Of a stretch of DNA of 9,027 nt, positions 1 to 6,198 are shown piece by piece; position 1 is the first letter of the stretch; each line of letters starts with the position of its first letter. Under the pieces are notes generated by a model. That model made no database searches. It worked only from the letters and a program-made list of their open reading frames with translations, and was not told the origin of the DNA. Where the stretch lies: NCBI GenBank assembly GCA_938041275.1, contig CALISH010000109.1, forward strand, positions 1 through 9,027, written 5' to 3'. A program made the position numbers and the translations under genes. The stretch comes from an uncultured Solobacterium sp. GTDB lineage: Bacteria; Bacillota_I; Bacilli_A; Erysipelotrichales; Erysipelotrichaceae.

Positions 1-1389
1 TGATAACAATACTTTCTTCTTCTCACCGCCTGAAAGTTCACTTTCATTGATGTGGTGTAGATTAGACATTTGTAATCTAGAAAGTATTTGATCTACTGTG
101 TCGGAATTGAGAGTAGAATGAGAAATTTCCTCTAAGTATTTTTCGATTGATGTATTCAATACAGGCTCATGTTGGCTGATATAAGCGATGTTCTCATAAT
201 AAGAAGATATGCTGTATGAATCGAGTTTTTCATTGTTGATGAGTACTTCTCCTGATGTAGGAGAATATTGATTCAATAGAATTCGAAACAGTGTTGTTTT
301 ACCAATACCATTTGTTCCTTTGACCAGTGCGAAATCACCTTTCAGTAATTTAAGAGAAAAGTGATCGAGAATATTTTTTGATTTATCTGGATATGAGAAA
401 ACGATGTCTTTTAATTCAATTGATGAAATATCAAAGATAGGTTTATCACCATGTAGTGCAGGTAAATTTCGAATGTCAGAAATATTGGAAAAGCATATCC
501 TATTTCTATTAATCTGTTGGAATAGCAGTTCCATTCTCTGTCCTTGTGACATTAGGAAGTTAAATAGAATAATATAGAATGCTAGATTTGGTAATGAGTT
601 TTGATAAACAGGTAGTGATAATAATATTGATAAGATAAATTGCATCAACGAATTATAGTTTTGCGTGAATGTACTGAAGAAATAAATCTTCTTGTCTTCT
701 TTGATGGAAGAAGATATGAAATTAATTATTTTGGTTTGTGTGATGTTTACAAAGTAGGATAATAGATTATTTGTTTTAATGTATTCAACTTTATCGGTAT
801 ATTCATGCAAGGTATTATAGTATTCTTTTAATTTTTGATTTGTGGATGTTGATGATTCAACAATAATTTTTCTAGAGACATACGAAATCATAATCCCTAC
901 GATAATTGACAAGAGTAGAAACAGAGAAATAAAAAGGTCAATCGTAGCAGAAAAAATTAGAAGTAAAATAATTAGCATTGCAGAACAAAGTAATGATGGG
1001 ATAAAGTTCCCTACAACACGGAATATATTCAGAATATCATTGTACAAAGTATGACTGATTTTTGATGAATCGATATTTTTATATTGCGTGTTATGGATTG
1101 ATGTTTGACATTGATGAACTAAATAGGCAATATACTCTCCGCCAAATTTATCTAAAGAGATTGACCACAATACATTGATGAATGAAGTACATACTAACAA
1201 TAGACATAAAATCATTAAGTATTTCATTATCTCAAATGAACTTGTAGAGATATGATTTAAAATGAGTCTAAAGTAAATGATGGTTGCTAGATTTGCTAGG
1301 GATACTAGGACTGTCATTAGAAAAGATTTACAGAATGATAGTTTGAATTTCTTTGCGGCTTCTATAAAATATGAAACAATTATCTTCAT
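1..1389 (-). CDS. ABC exporter, fused permease-ATPase, N-terminal part (cut by window edge)
   Basis: Reading the minus strand from the ATG at 1389-1387 gives 463 codons open to the left edge. An AGGAGAG Shine-Dalgarno lies at 1397-1403, 7 nt before the ATG. Residues 1-310 are a transmembrane domain with about six hydrophobic segments (near 20-40, 57-77, 129-149, 151-171, 245-262 and 265-282). The nucleotide-binding domain follows: aromatic A-loop Y333 in FSYPDK, Walker A GTNGIGKT at 358-365 with K364, Q-loop Q406 in ISQHEP, and the signature LSGGE at 452-456. Walker B, D-loop and H-loop lie beyond the edge. The order TMD then NBD on one chain is that of exporter half-transporters (MsbA/LmrA or peptide/bacteriocin exporter types), which work as dimers in the cytoplasmic membrane. 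Substrate is unknown, and no peptidase C39 domain or precursor peptide gene is visible. Codon use is much more AT-rich than in the glycolytic genes. Family call is firm; export of a peptide is only a guess. Confidence 0.93.
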   Translation of the reverse strand, partial: MKIIVSYFIEAAKKFKLSFCKSFLMTVLVSLANLATIIYFRLILNHISTSSFEIMKYLMILCLLLVCTSFINVLWSISLDKFGGEYIAYLVHQCQTSIHNTQYKNIDSSKISHTLYNDILNIFRVVGNFIPSLLCSAMLIILLLIFSATIDLFISLFLLLSIIVGIMISYVSRKIIVESSTSTNQKLKEYYNTLHEYTDKVEYIKTNNLLSYFVNITQTKIINFISSSIKEDKKIYFFSTFTQNYNSLMQFILSILLSLPVYQNSLPNLAFYIILFNFLMSQGQRMELLFQQINRNRICFSNISDIRNLPALHGDKPIFDISSIELKDIVFSYPDKSKNILDHFSLKLLKGDFALVKGTNGIGKTTLFRILLNQYSPTSGEVLINNEKLDSYSISSYYENIAYISQHEPVLNTSIEKYLEEISHSTLNSDTVDQILSRLQMSNLHHINESELSGGEKKKVLLS

Positions 1390-1403
1390 AAAGTAACTCT
1401 CCT

Positions 1404-1504
1404 ATTAACAAATATAGAATATGATTTAAGAACATTGTATCATTGAAAGTGATAAGTTTTTTTAATATTTATATGATGGTTTTTAACATTGTGTAAGAAG
1501 AAGT
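1404..1504. promoter_or_regulatory. Divergent promoter region between ABC exporter and HAD gene
   Basis: This AT-rich gap must hold promoters for both directions. On the minus strand an extended -10, TGATACAAT, lies at 1442-1434 with no clear -35; it would start the ABC exporter mRNA near 1427. For the plus strand the candidates are weak: TTGAAA at 1443-1448 with a poor -10 (TATTTA, 1466-1471), or TATGAT at 1472-1477 with no -35. An inverted repeat, TATCA (1438-1442) and TGATA (1450-1454) separated by 7 nt, overlaps the minus-strand -10 and could be an operator. The minus-strand element is the only one I would rely on. Confidence 0.4.
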
Positions 1505-1516
1505 GGAGATATCTAT

Positions 1517-2224
1517 ATGAAGAAAGCAATTTTATTTGATCTAGATGGTACATTACTACCGATGGATCAGGATATATTTGTTAAGACGTATTTTGGACTA
1601 ATGGCTAAGAGAATGTCTCAGTTTGGGTATAAGCCAGATGAGCTAATTCAGACGATTTGGAAGGGTACTAGTGCAGTCATAAAGAATGACGGGGTACTTA
1701 CAAATGAAGATGTATTTTGGAAGTGTTTTTCTGAAGTGTATGGTGACGAACGAACAAAGAATGACCATGTGAAATTTGATGATTTCTATCGTGAAGATTT
1801 CCCTAAGGCACAGAGTGCTTGTGGTTTTCAACCGCTTGCGAAAGAAATAATTCAATTTGCTAAACAGCAGGGATATAGAGTTGTGCTTGCAACGAATCCT
1901 TTGTTTCCTAGAATTGCGACAGAGGAAAGAATTCGTTGGGCAGGGCTAGTGCCAAGTGATTTTGAGTTGGTTACTACTTATGAAAATAGTCATGCATGCA
2001 AACCTAATCTTTTATATTACCAAGAGATACTAGATACTTTAGGCTTAGAGGCTAGTGAATGCTTGATGGTTGGTAATGATGTTGGCGAAGATGGCGTTGT
2101 AAAGCAATTAGGTATGGATATCTTTTATATTACAGACTGTTTGATCAATCCGGATGGGATTGACATGGAACATGAATTGCATGGAAGTTTTGAGGATCTG
2201 AAGGAGTATATTCGAAGAACATAA
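1517..2224 (+). CDS. HAD-superfamily hydrolase (subfamily IA phosphatase-like)
   Basis: A 235-residue protein with all four HAD motifs. Motif I is DLDGT at 8-12, with nucleophile D8 and acid/base D10. Motif II is T126 in LATNP. Motif III is K162 in CKPN. Motif IV is GNDVGED at 186-192, with D188 and D192 as the Mg2+ ligands. A helical insertion between motifs I and II (about residues 16-95) matches a C1 cap, so the substrate is probably a small phosphorylated metabolite; which one cannot be read from sequence. There is no signal peptide, so the protein is cytosolic. The start is supported by GGAG at 1505-1508, 8 nt before the ATG. The next gene starts 19 nt after the stop, so the two are probably co-transcribed. 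Length and motifs are intact. Family is sure; phosphatase activity is likely, substrate unknown. Confidence 0.93.
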   Translation: MKKAILFDLDGTLLPMDQDIFVKTYFGLMAKRMSQFGYKPDELIQTIWKGTSAVIKNDGVLTNEDVFWKCFSEVYGDERTKNDHVKFDDFYREDFPKAQSACGFQPLAKEIIQFAKQQGYRVVLATNPLFPRIATEERIRWAGLVPSDFELVTTYENSHACKPNLLYYQEILDTLGLEASECLMVGNDVGEDGVVKQLGMDIFYITDCLINPDGIDMEHELHGSFEDLKEYIRRT

Positions 2225-2243
2225 TAGACAGGGGGTAATATCT

Positions 2244-2567
2244 ATGACAAAGGGTAGATGCATTGCGATTGCTTTAATAGCGATTTGGTATATTGTGTTT
2301 CCATTTCTGTTAATAAATACAGGGTCAGCGATGTTTCTGCTCTTGATTGTAAATCCTGTTCTTTCGCTCCTTGGTGGATGGATTTATGGGAAGGCGTGTG
2401 GCTTTGATTGGCTGACTCTTTGGCTTGTGGCATTCCTATTTATTCCTGTTATTTATTTCCACATGGCTGGACAGTGGGATTGTATGATTTATCCAGGAAT
2501 TTATGTCGTTTTAATGAGCGCTGGGATGGTAATTGGTAGGATATTTCAGAAGAAAAAAGAGGTCTAG
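2244..2567 (+). CDS. Small four-helix integral membrane protein, function unknown
   Basis: A 107-residue, strongly hydrophobic protein with four probable membrane helices, near residues 6-25, 29-48, 56-75 and 83-101. It ends in a basic tail (KKKEV). Conserved-looking features are NPVLSLLGGWIYG in helix 2 and LFIPVIYF in helix 3. This pattern recalls small uncharacterised Firmicute membrane proteins, but I cannot name a family and see no catalytic motif. A GGGGG Shine-Dalgarno at 2231-2235 sits 8 nt before the ATG. The gene follows the HAD gene by 19 nt and is followed immediately by a terminator whose stem includes the TAG stop, so it closes a two-gene unit. It could be a membrane partner of the HAD enzyme, but co-transcription is the only evidence for that. 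Confidence 0.8.
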   Translation: MTKGRCIAIALIAIWYIVFPFLLINTGSAMFLLLIVNPVLSLLGGWIYGKACGFDWLTLWLVAFLFIPVIYFHMAGQWDCMIYPGIYVVLMSAGMVIGRIFQKKKEV

Positions 2568-2601
2568 TCAAAAAGATTGATTAGACGATTTGTTATTTTT
2601 T
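2562..2601 (+). terminator. Intrinsic terminator of the HAD/membrane-protein unit
   Basis: GTCTAGTC (2562-2569) pairs with GATTAGAC (2579-2586) in an 8-bp stem with one G-U pair and a 9-nt loop. A T-rich tail containing six consecutive T follows, up to 2601. The stem overlaps the stop codon (2565-2567) of the preceding gene. It separates this unit from the pgk promoter region. The stem is AT-rich and the T run starts a few bases after the stem, so termination may be partial. Confidence 0.6.
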
Positions 2602-2626
2602 ACACAAAATAAATTCTATAAGAATT

Positions 2627-2641
2627 TTGGAAACGCTTTCT
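2627..2641. promoter_or_regulatory. cre-like site (CcpA operator) upstream of the glycolytic operon
   Basis: The 15 bases TTGGAAACGCTTTCT fit the degenerate cre consensus WTGNAANCGNWNNCW at every position, with the central CG flanked by the near-palindromic GAAA and TTTC. CcpA with HPr-Ser-P binds such sites in Firmicutes. The centre lies about 97 bp upstream of the transcription start I predict for pgk (near 2731). An upstream position like this is typical of activation by CcpA rather than roadblock repression. The match is seen directly; binding and direction of regulation are inferred. Confidence 0.65.
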
Positions 2642-2668
2642 TTTAGAAAATCTTCAAAAAATGTCTGA

Positions 2669-2689
2669 AAACACTCATTATTTGTGTTT
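2669..2689. promoter_or_regulatory. Inverted repeat AAACAC-N9-GTGTTT, candidate operator
   Basis: AAACAC (2669-2674) and GTGTTT (2684-2689) are perfect complements separated by 9 nt. The outer flanks TGAA and TTCA also mirror each other imperfectly. It lies between the cre-like site and the pgk promoter, centred about 52 bp before the predicted start. It is not followed by a T run, so it is not a terminator. I do not recognise the binding protein. Confidence 0.35.
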
Positions 2690-2715
2690 CTTCATTTTCA
2701 AGTTTGGCTCGCAAG

Positions 2716-2724
2716 TGTTATAAT
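2716..2724 (+). promoter_or_regulatory. Extended -10 promoter of pgk-tpiA-eno
   Basis: TGTTATAAT is a consensus -10 (TATAAT, 2719-2724) preceded by the TGn extension. The -35 position holds only a poor match (TTTCAA, 2696-2701, 17-bp spacer), as is common for extended -10 promoters. Transcription would begin near 2731, leaving a leader of about 22 nt that contains the AGGAGG site. This promoter lies downstream of the GTG codon at 2684, which rules that codon out as the pgk start. Confidence 0.75.
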
Positions 2725-2737
2725 TTCTGAAGTACAT

Positions 2738-2743
2738 AGGAGG
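2738..2743 (+). promoter_or_regulatory. pgk: Ribosome binding site that fixes the pgk start
   Basis: A perfect AGGAGG lies 9 nt before the ATG at 2753. The same sequence and spacing occur before eno. The in-frame GTG at 2684 has no Shine-Dalgarno and adds 23 residues that do not belong to the family. Confidence 0.9.
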
Positions 2744-2752
2744 ATAATTCAA

Positions 2753-3931
2753 ATGTCTAAAGTTACTGTAAAAGACTTAGATGTTAAAGGAAAACACGTC
2801 ATTGTTCGTGTTGACTTCAACGTTCCACACAAGGGAAATGTAATCACAGATGATAATCGTGTTCGTGCAGCATTGCCAACAATTAATTATCTTACAGAGC
2901 ATGGAGCAAAAGTTTTACTTTTGAGCCACTTAGGTAAGATTAAGACTGAAGAGGACTATGCTAAAAACGACATGTCTATCGTTGCGGATTGCTTAGCTTC
3001 CCTACAGAGTGCACCTGTTAAGTTTGTAAACGCTACTCGTGGTGCTGAACTTGAAGAAGCAGTTGCTGCTCAGAAAGAGGGTTCTATCGTATTGATGCAG
3101 AACACTCGTTATGAGAAGGGCGAAACAAAGAATGATGAAGAGTTAGGTAAATACTGGGCTTCATTAGGCGATTTATTTGTAGAAGACGCATTTGGTTCTG
3201 TACACAGAGCTCATGCATCAACAGTTGGTATTCCAACACACATTCCTTCAGCTTTAGGTTTCTTAGTTGAAAAGGAAGTTAATGTTTTAGGTAAGGCAGT
3301 TAATGATCCACAAAGACCATTCGTTGCTATCTTAGGTGGTGCGAAGGTTTCTGATAAGATTGGTGTTATCGAAAACTTATTGAAGATTGCAGATAAGGTA
3401 TTAATCGGTGGAGGAATGGCTTATACATTCTCAGCTGCTAAGGGTGGCAAGATTGGTACATCTCTATTAGAAGCTGATAAGATGGAATTGGCTAATGAGT
3501 TCATGAACAAGGGTGAAGGTAAGTTATTCTTACCTGTAGATACAGTTGTAGCAAATGACTTCTCTAACCCAACAGAAATCAAGACAGTACCAGCTGGAGA
3601 AATTCCAGATGGCTTTATGGGTCTAGATATTGGTCCTGAAACAATCAAGAAGTTCCAAGATGAATTAGTTGGTGCTAAGACAGTATTCTGGAATGGACCA
3701 ATGGGTGTATTCGAAGATGAAAGATTTGCTAAGGGTACAATAGCTATCTGCGAAACATTAGCTAACCTTGAAGGTGCTACTACAATCATCGGTGGTGGTG
3801 ACTCTGCTTCTGCTGCTAAGAACTTAGGTTTCGCAGAGAAGTTCAGCCACATCTCTACAGGTGGTGGTGCATCTCTAGAATATATGGAAGGAAAGGAACT
3901 CCCAGGAATTGCTATTATTCCTGAGAAGTAA
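2753..3931 (+). CDS. pgk: Phosphoglycerate kinase
   Basis: Phosphoglycerate kinase converts 1,3-bisphosphoglycerate and ADP to 3-phosphoglycerate and ATP in the cytosol, the first ATP-yielding step of glycolysis. The protein is 392 residues, the usual bacterial length. N-domain substrate site: RVDFNVP (19-25, with D21 and N23), R36, SHLG (58-61), R119 in NTRYEKGE, and R152 in HRAHAST. C-domain nucleotide site: GGAKVSDK (195-202), GGGMA (219-223), WNGPMGVFE (313-321), GGGDS (347-351) and GGGAS (370-374). The usual SHLGRPKG reads SHLGKIKT, a variant I recall from other Firmicutes. The chosen ATG follows AGGAGG by 9 nt and begins MSKVTVKDLDVKGK, the normal N-terminus; an in-frame GTG 69 nt upstream lies before the promoter and is rejected. 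It is first in the operon, and tpiA starts 11 nt after its stop. Expression is probably under carbon control through the upstream cre-like site. Confidence 0.99.
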   Translation: MSKVTVKDLDVKGKHVIVRVDFNVPHKGNVITDDNRVRAALPTINYLTEHGAKVLLLSHLGKIKTEEDYAKNDMSIVADCLASLQSAPVKFVNATRGAELEEAVAAQKEGSIVLMQNTRYEKGETKNDEELGKYWASLGDLFVEDAFGSVHRAHASTVGIPTHIPSALGFLVEKEVNVLGKAVNDPQRPFVAILGGAKVSDKIGVIENLLKIADKVLIGGGMAYTFSAAKGGKIGTSLLEADKMELANEFMNKGEGKLFLPVDTVVANDFSNPTEIKTVPAGEIPDGFMGLDIGPETIKKFQDELVGAKTVFWNGPMGVFEDERFAKGTIAICETLANLEGATTIIGGGDSASAAKNLGFAEKFSHISTGGGASLEYMEGKELPGIAIIPEK

Positions 3932-3942
3932 GGAAAAGAAAC

Positions 3943-4695
3943 ATGACAAGAAAACCAGTAATTTTCGGTAACTGGAAAATGAACAAGACACCTTCAGAAG
4001 CTGCAGAGTTCATGAAGGGTATCGAAGAAGTATTAACAGGCACAGAAGCTGCTGATTATGGTATTGGTGCTCCATACGTAGACTTAGATGTTTGCGTTAA
4101 GGCTGCTAAGAACTTATTAATCGCTGCTGAAAACTGCCATGAAAAGGATTCTGGCGCTTATACAGGCGAAGTATCTGTTCCAATGTTAAAGGAAATCGGT
4201 ATTACATACTGCATTATCGGTCACTCCGAAAGACGTACATATTACAACGAAACAGATGCTGCTTGTGCTGCTAAGTGCAAGAGATTATTCGCTGACAACA
4301 TCACACCTATCTTATGTGTAGGTGAAACAGAAGCTGAATACGATGCTGGTAAGACTGAAGAAGTTGTTAAGTCTCAGTTAGCTGGTTCTTTAGCTGGTTT
4401 AACAGCTGAAGAAGTATCCAAGATGGTTATTGCTTATGAACCAATCTGGGCTATCGGAACAGGTAAGAGTGCTGATGTAAATACAGCAGAAGCTTGCTGC
4501 AAGTTAGTTCGTGAAACAGTGAAGGGCTTATATGATGAAGCAACTGCTCAAGCAGTTCGTATCCAATACGGCGGATCTGTTAAGCCAACAAACATCAAGG
4601 AATATATGGCTTGTGAAGACATCGATGGTGCGTTAATCGGTGGTGCGTCCTTAAAGGTTGAATCCTTCAAGGAAATTATTGACGCTACAAAATAG
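3943..4695 (+). CDS. tpiA: Triosephosphate isomerase
   Basis: Triosephosphate isomerase interconverts dihydroxyacetone phosphate and glyceraldehyde 3-phosphate in the cytosol, as a dimer of TIM barrels. The protein is 250 residues, the normal size. Catalytic residues are N10 and K12 in GNWKMN, H94 in IIGHSERR, and E166 in AYEPIWAIGTGK, which runs into the mobile lid loop 6 (167-175). The phosphate-binding loop YGGSV is at 209-213, and IGGASL at 232-237 completes the site. The Shine-Dalgarno AAGGA (3930-3934) overlaps the pgk stop codon and the ATG follows 8 nt later, so translation may be coupled to pgk. Only 11 nt separate the genes, so they share the pgk promoter. After the stop lies a strong hairpin before eno. 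Nothing is missing. Confidence 0.99.
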   Translation: MTRKPVIFGNWKMNKTPSEAAEFMKGIEEVLTGTEAADYGIGAPYVDLDVCVKAAKNLLIAAENCHEKDSGAYTGEVSVPMLKEIGITYCIIGHSERRTYYNETDAACAAKCKRLFADNITPILCVGETEAEYDAGKTEEVVKSQLAGSLAGLTAEEVSKMVIAYEPIWAIGTGKSADVNTAEACCKLVRETVKGLYDEATAQAVRIQYGGSVKPTNIKEYMACEDIDGALIGGASLKVESFKEIIDATK

Positions 4696-4702
4696 GTTCT
4701 TA

Positions 4703-4717
4703 CTCAGCTTAGCTGAG
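4703..4717 (+). other. Hairpin in the tpiA-eno gap, no T run
   Basis: CTCAGC (4703-4708) and GCTGAG (4712-4717) form a perfect 6-bp, GC-rich stem with a 3-nt loop. TTCT (4697-4700) and AGAA (4718-4721 region, in AGAGAA) can extend it past a small bulge. No T tract follows, so it is not a standard terminator. It may protect or delimit the pgk-tpiA part of the mRNA, or act as a weak attenuator before eno. The stem is seen; its role is inferred. Confidence 0.55.
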
Positions 4718-4754
4718 AGAATATGTTTTAGGTTATCATAGGAGGAAAATTTAG

Positions 4755-6104
4755 ATGCCTAATTTTATTGATCCAATTGCTGAAGTGCATGCACGTGAAG
4801 TCTTAGACTCCCGTGGAAATCCAACAGTAGAATGTGAAATTACAACTGAGTCAGGTGCTTGGGGACGCGCTATCGTTCCATCAGGTGCTTCTACAGGTGA
4901 ACGTGAAGCTTTAGAGCTTCGTGATGGAGACAAGAATCGTTACCTTGGAACAGGTACATTAAAGGCTGTTGCTAACGTTAACGAAAAGATTGCTCCAAAG
5001 GTTATCGGTTTAAATGTATTTGACCAGAACTTAATTGATAAGACAATGCTTGATCTTGATGGAACACCATTCAAGAGCAACCTTGGTGCAAACGCTACAT
5101 TAGCTGTTTCATTAGCTGCTGCTCGTGCTGCTGCTGATGCTTGTGGCTTGCCATTATACAAGTATATTGGTGGTGCCAATGCTAAGGTATTACCAGTTCC
5201 AATGATGAACGTATTAAACGGTGGTAAGCATGCTGATTCTTCTGCAGACTGCCAAGAATACATGATTATGCCAGTAGGTGCTAAGAGCGTACACGAAGCA
5301 GTTCGTATGGGTTCTGAAGTATTCCATGTATTAAAGAAGGTATTAAAGTCCTACAAGTACAACACAGCTGTAGGTGATGAAGGTGGATATGCTCCATCAT
5401 GCGTACCTGGAAACAATGGTCCATTAGAGACATTAGGTAACGAAGGCCCATTAGCTTTAATGGTTGAAGCTGTTGAGAAGGCTGGCTACAAGTTAGGTGA
5501 AGATATCTGCTTCGCTATGGACTTAGCTGCTTCTGAATTCTACAACGCTGAAAAGGGTGTTTATGAATTAACACGTTCTGGTGAAGGTGACAAGACATCT
5601 GAACAGATGATTGATATGTTAGCTTCATGGGTAGAGAAGTATCCATTAATCTCAATCGAAGACGGCTTAGCTGAAAACGACTGGGAAGGTTGGGTTAAGT
5701 TAACAGAACGTTTAGGCGAAAAGGTTCAGCTTGTTGGTGATGACCTCTTCGTTACAAACACAACATATATCAAGAAGGGTATTGAATTAAAGGCAGCTAA
5801 TGCTGTATTAATCAAGGTTAACCAGATTGGTACATTAACAGAAACATTAGATTCTATTGAAATGGCTAAGGAAGCTAAGTACACAGCAGTTGTATCTCAC
5901 CGTTCAGGTGAATCTGAAGATTCAACAATCTCTGACTTAGTAGTTGCTACAAACGCTGGCCAGATCAAGACAGGTTCTATGAGCCGTACAGACCGTATCG
6001 CTAAGTACAACCAGTTGATGAGAATCGAAGAAGAATTAGGTTCAGTTGCAGAATACCGTGGAAGACAGGCTTTCTACAACGTTAAGGCTCTTTCTTCAAA
6101 ATAA
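4755..6104 (+). CDS. eno: Enolase (phosphopyruvate hydratase)
   Basis: Enolase dehydrates 2-phosphoglycerate to phosphoenolpyruvate in the cytosol with two Mg2+ ions. The protein is 449 residues, somewhat longer than the usual 430 or so. Loop SGASTG is at 43-48, catalytic H159 in GGKHA, E168 in DCQEYM and E209 in VGDEGG. Metal ligands are D256, E302 in SIEDGL, and D329 in VGDDLF. Catalytic K354 is in IKVNQIG, H382-R383-S384 in SHRSGE, and K405 in GQIKTGS. The extra length is mostly in a Gly/Pro/Asn-rich insertion of about ten residues near 214-232, just after the YAP that follows E209. AGGAGG (4740-4745) lies 9 nt before the ATG, the same arrangement as pgk. It is last in the operon, 59 nt after tpiA, and ends at a strong terminator. 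No phosphoglycerate mutase gene precedes it, unlike in Bacillus. Confidence 0.99.
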   Translation: MPNFIDPIAEVHAREVLDSRGNPTVECEITTESGAWGRAIVPSGASTGEREALELRDGDKNRYLGTGTLKAVANVNEKIAPKVIGLNVFDQNLIDKTMLDLDGTPFKSNLGANATLAVSLAAARAAADACGLPLYKYIGGANAKVLPVPMMNVLNGGKHADSSADCQEYMIMPVGAKSVHEAVRMGSEVFHVLKKVLKSYKYNTAVGDEGGYAPSCVPGNNGPLETLGNEGPLALMVEAVEKAGYKLGEDICFAMDLAASEFYNAEKGVYELTRSGEGDKTSEQMIDMLASWVEKYPLISIEDGLAENDWEGWVKLTERLGEKVQLVGDDLFVTNTTYIKKGIELKAANAVLIKVNQIGTLTETLDSIEMAKEAKYTAVVSHRSGESEDSTISDLVVATNAGQIKTGSMSRTDRIAKYNQLMRIEEELGSVAEYRGRQAFYNVKALSSK

Positions 6105-6114
6105 GAATGATTTG

Positions 6115-6143
6115 AAAAAGTTCACTCATATGTGAACTTTTTT
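6115..6143 (+). terminator. Strong, near-symmetric intrinsic terminator after eno
   Basis: AAAAAGTTCAC (6115-6125) pairs perfectly with GTGAACTTTTT (6132-6142) in an 11-bp stem with a 6-nt loop. The run of six T (6138-6143) begins within the 3' arm. Because A5 and T6 flank the GC-containing core, the structure should also work on the minus strand. It could therefore stop transcription of the minus-strand gene at 6316-6717, which has no nearer terminator of its own. Confidence 0.9.
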
Positions 6144-6164
6144 CATGAATATAGATTTTTTGTA

Positions 6165-6192
6165 TAGACTATGAACTTAATATTGGTATAAA
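6165..6192 (+). promoter_or_regulatory. Candidate promoter for a short orphan transcript
   Basis: TGGTATAAA (6184-6192) is an extended -10. TAGACT (6165-6170) lies 16 nt upstream of TATAAA as a 4/6 match to the -35. A start near 6199 is predicted. A second consensus TATAAT is at 6212-6217 without a -35. In DNA this AT-rich such matches arise by chance, so the terminator downstream is the main reason to list it. Confidence 0.35.
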
Positions 6193-6198
6193 TTCACA

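Noticed and set aside
842..1054. 70-codon plus-strand frame inside the ABC exporter
   Set aside because: It is antisense to the exporter, has no ribosome binding site, and its product resembles no protein; it is a shadow of the real frame.
2684..2752. Upstream GTG start extending pgk to 415 residues
   Set aside because: It has no Shine-Dalgarno, lies before the extended -10 promoter at 2716-2724, and adds 23 residues foreign to the family. The ATG at 2753 has a perfect AGGAGG and the normal N-terminus.
3421..3852. 143-codon minus-strand frame inside pgk
   Set aside because: Long antisense frames are common opposite genes with strong codon bias. No start signal and no recognisable product.
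4734..4739. TATCAT as a -10 for a separate eno promoter
   Set aside because: No -35 lies at the right distance, and the start would fall within or after the AGGAGG site, destroying the ribosome binding site.
4940..5263. 107-codon minus-strand frame inside eno
   Set aside because: Antisense shadow of the enolase coding sequence without a ribosome binding site.
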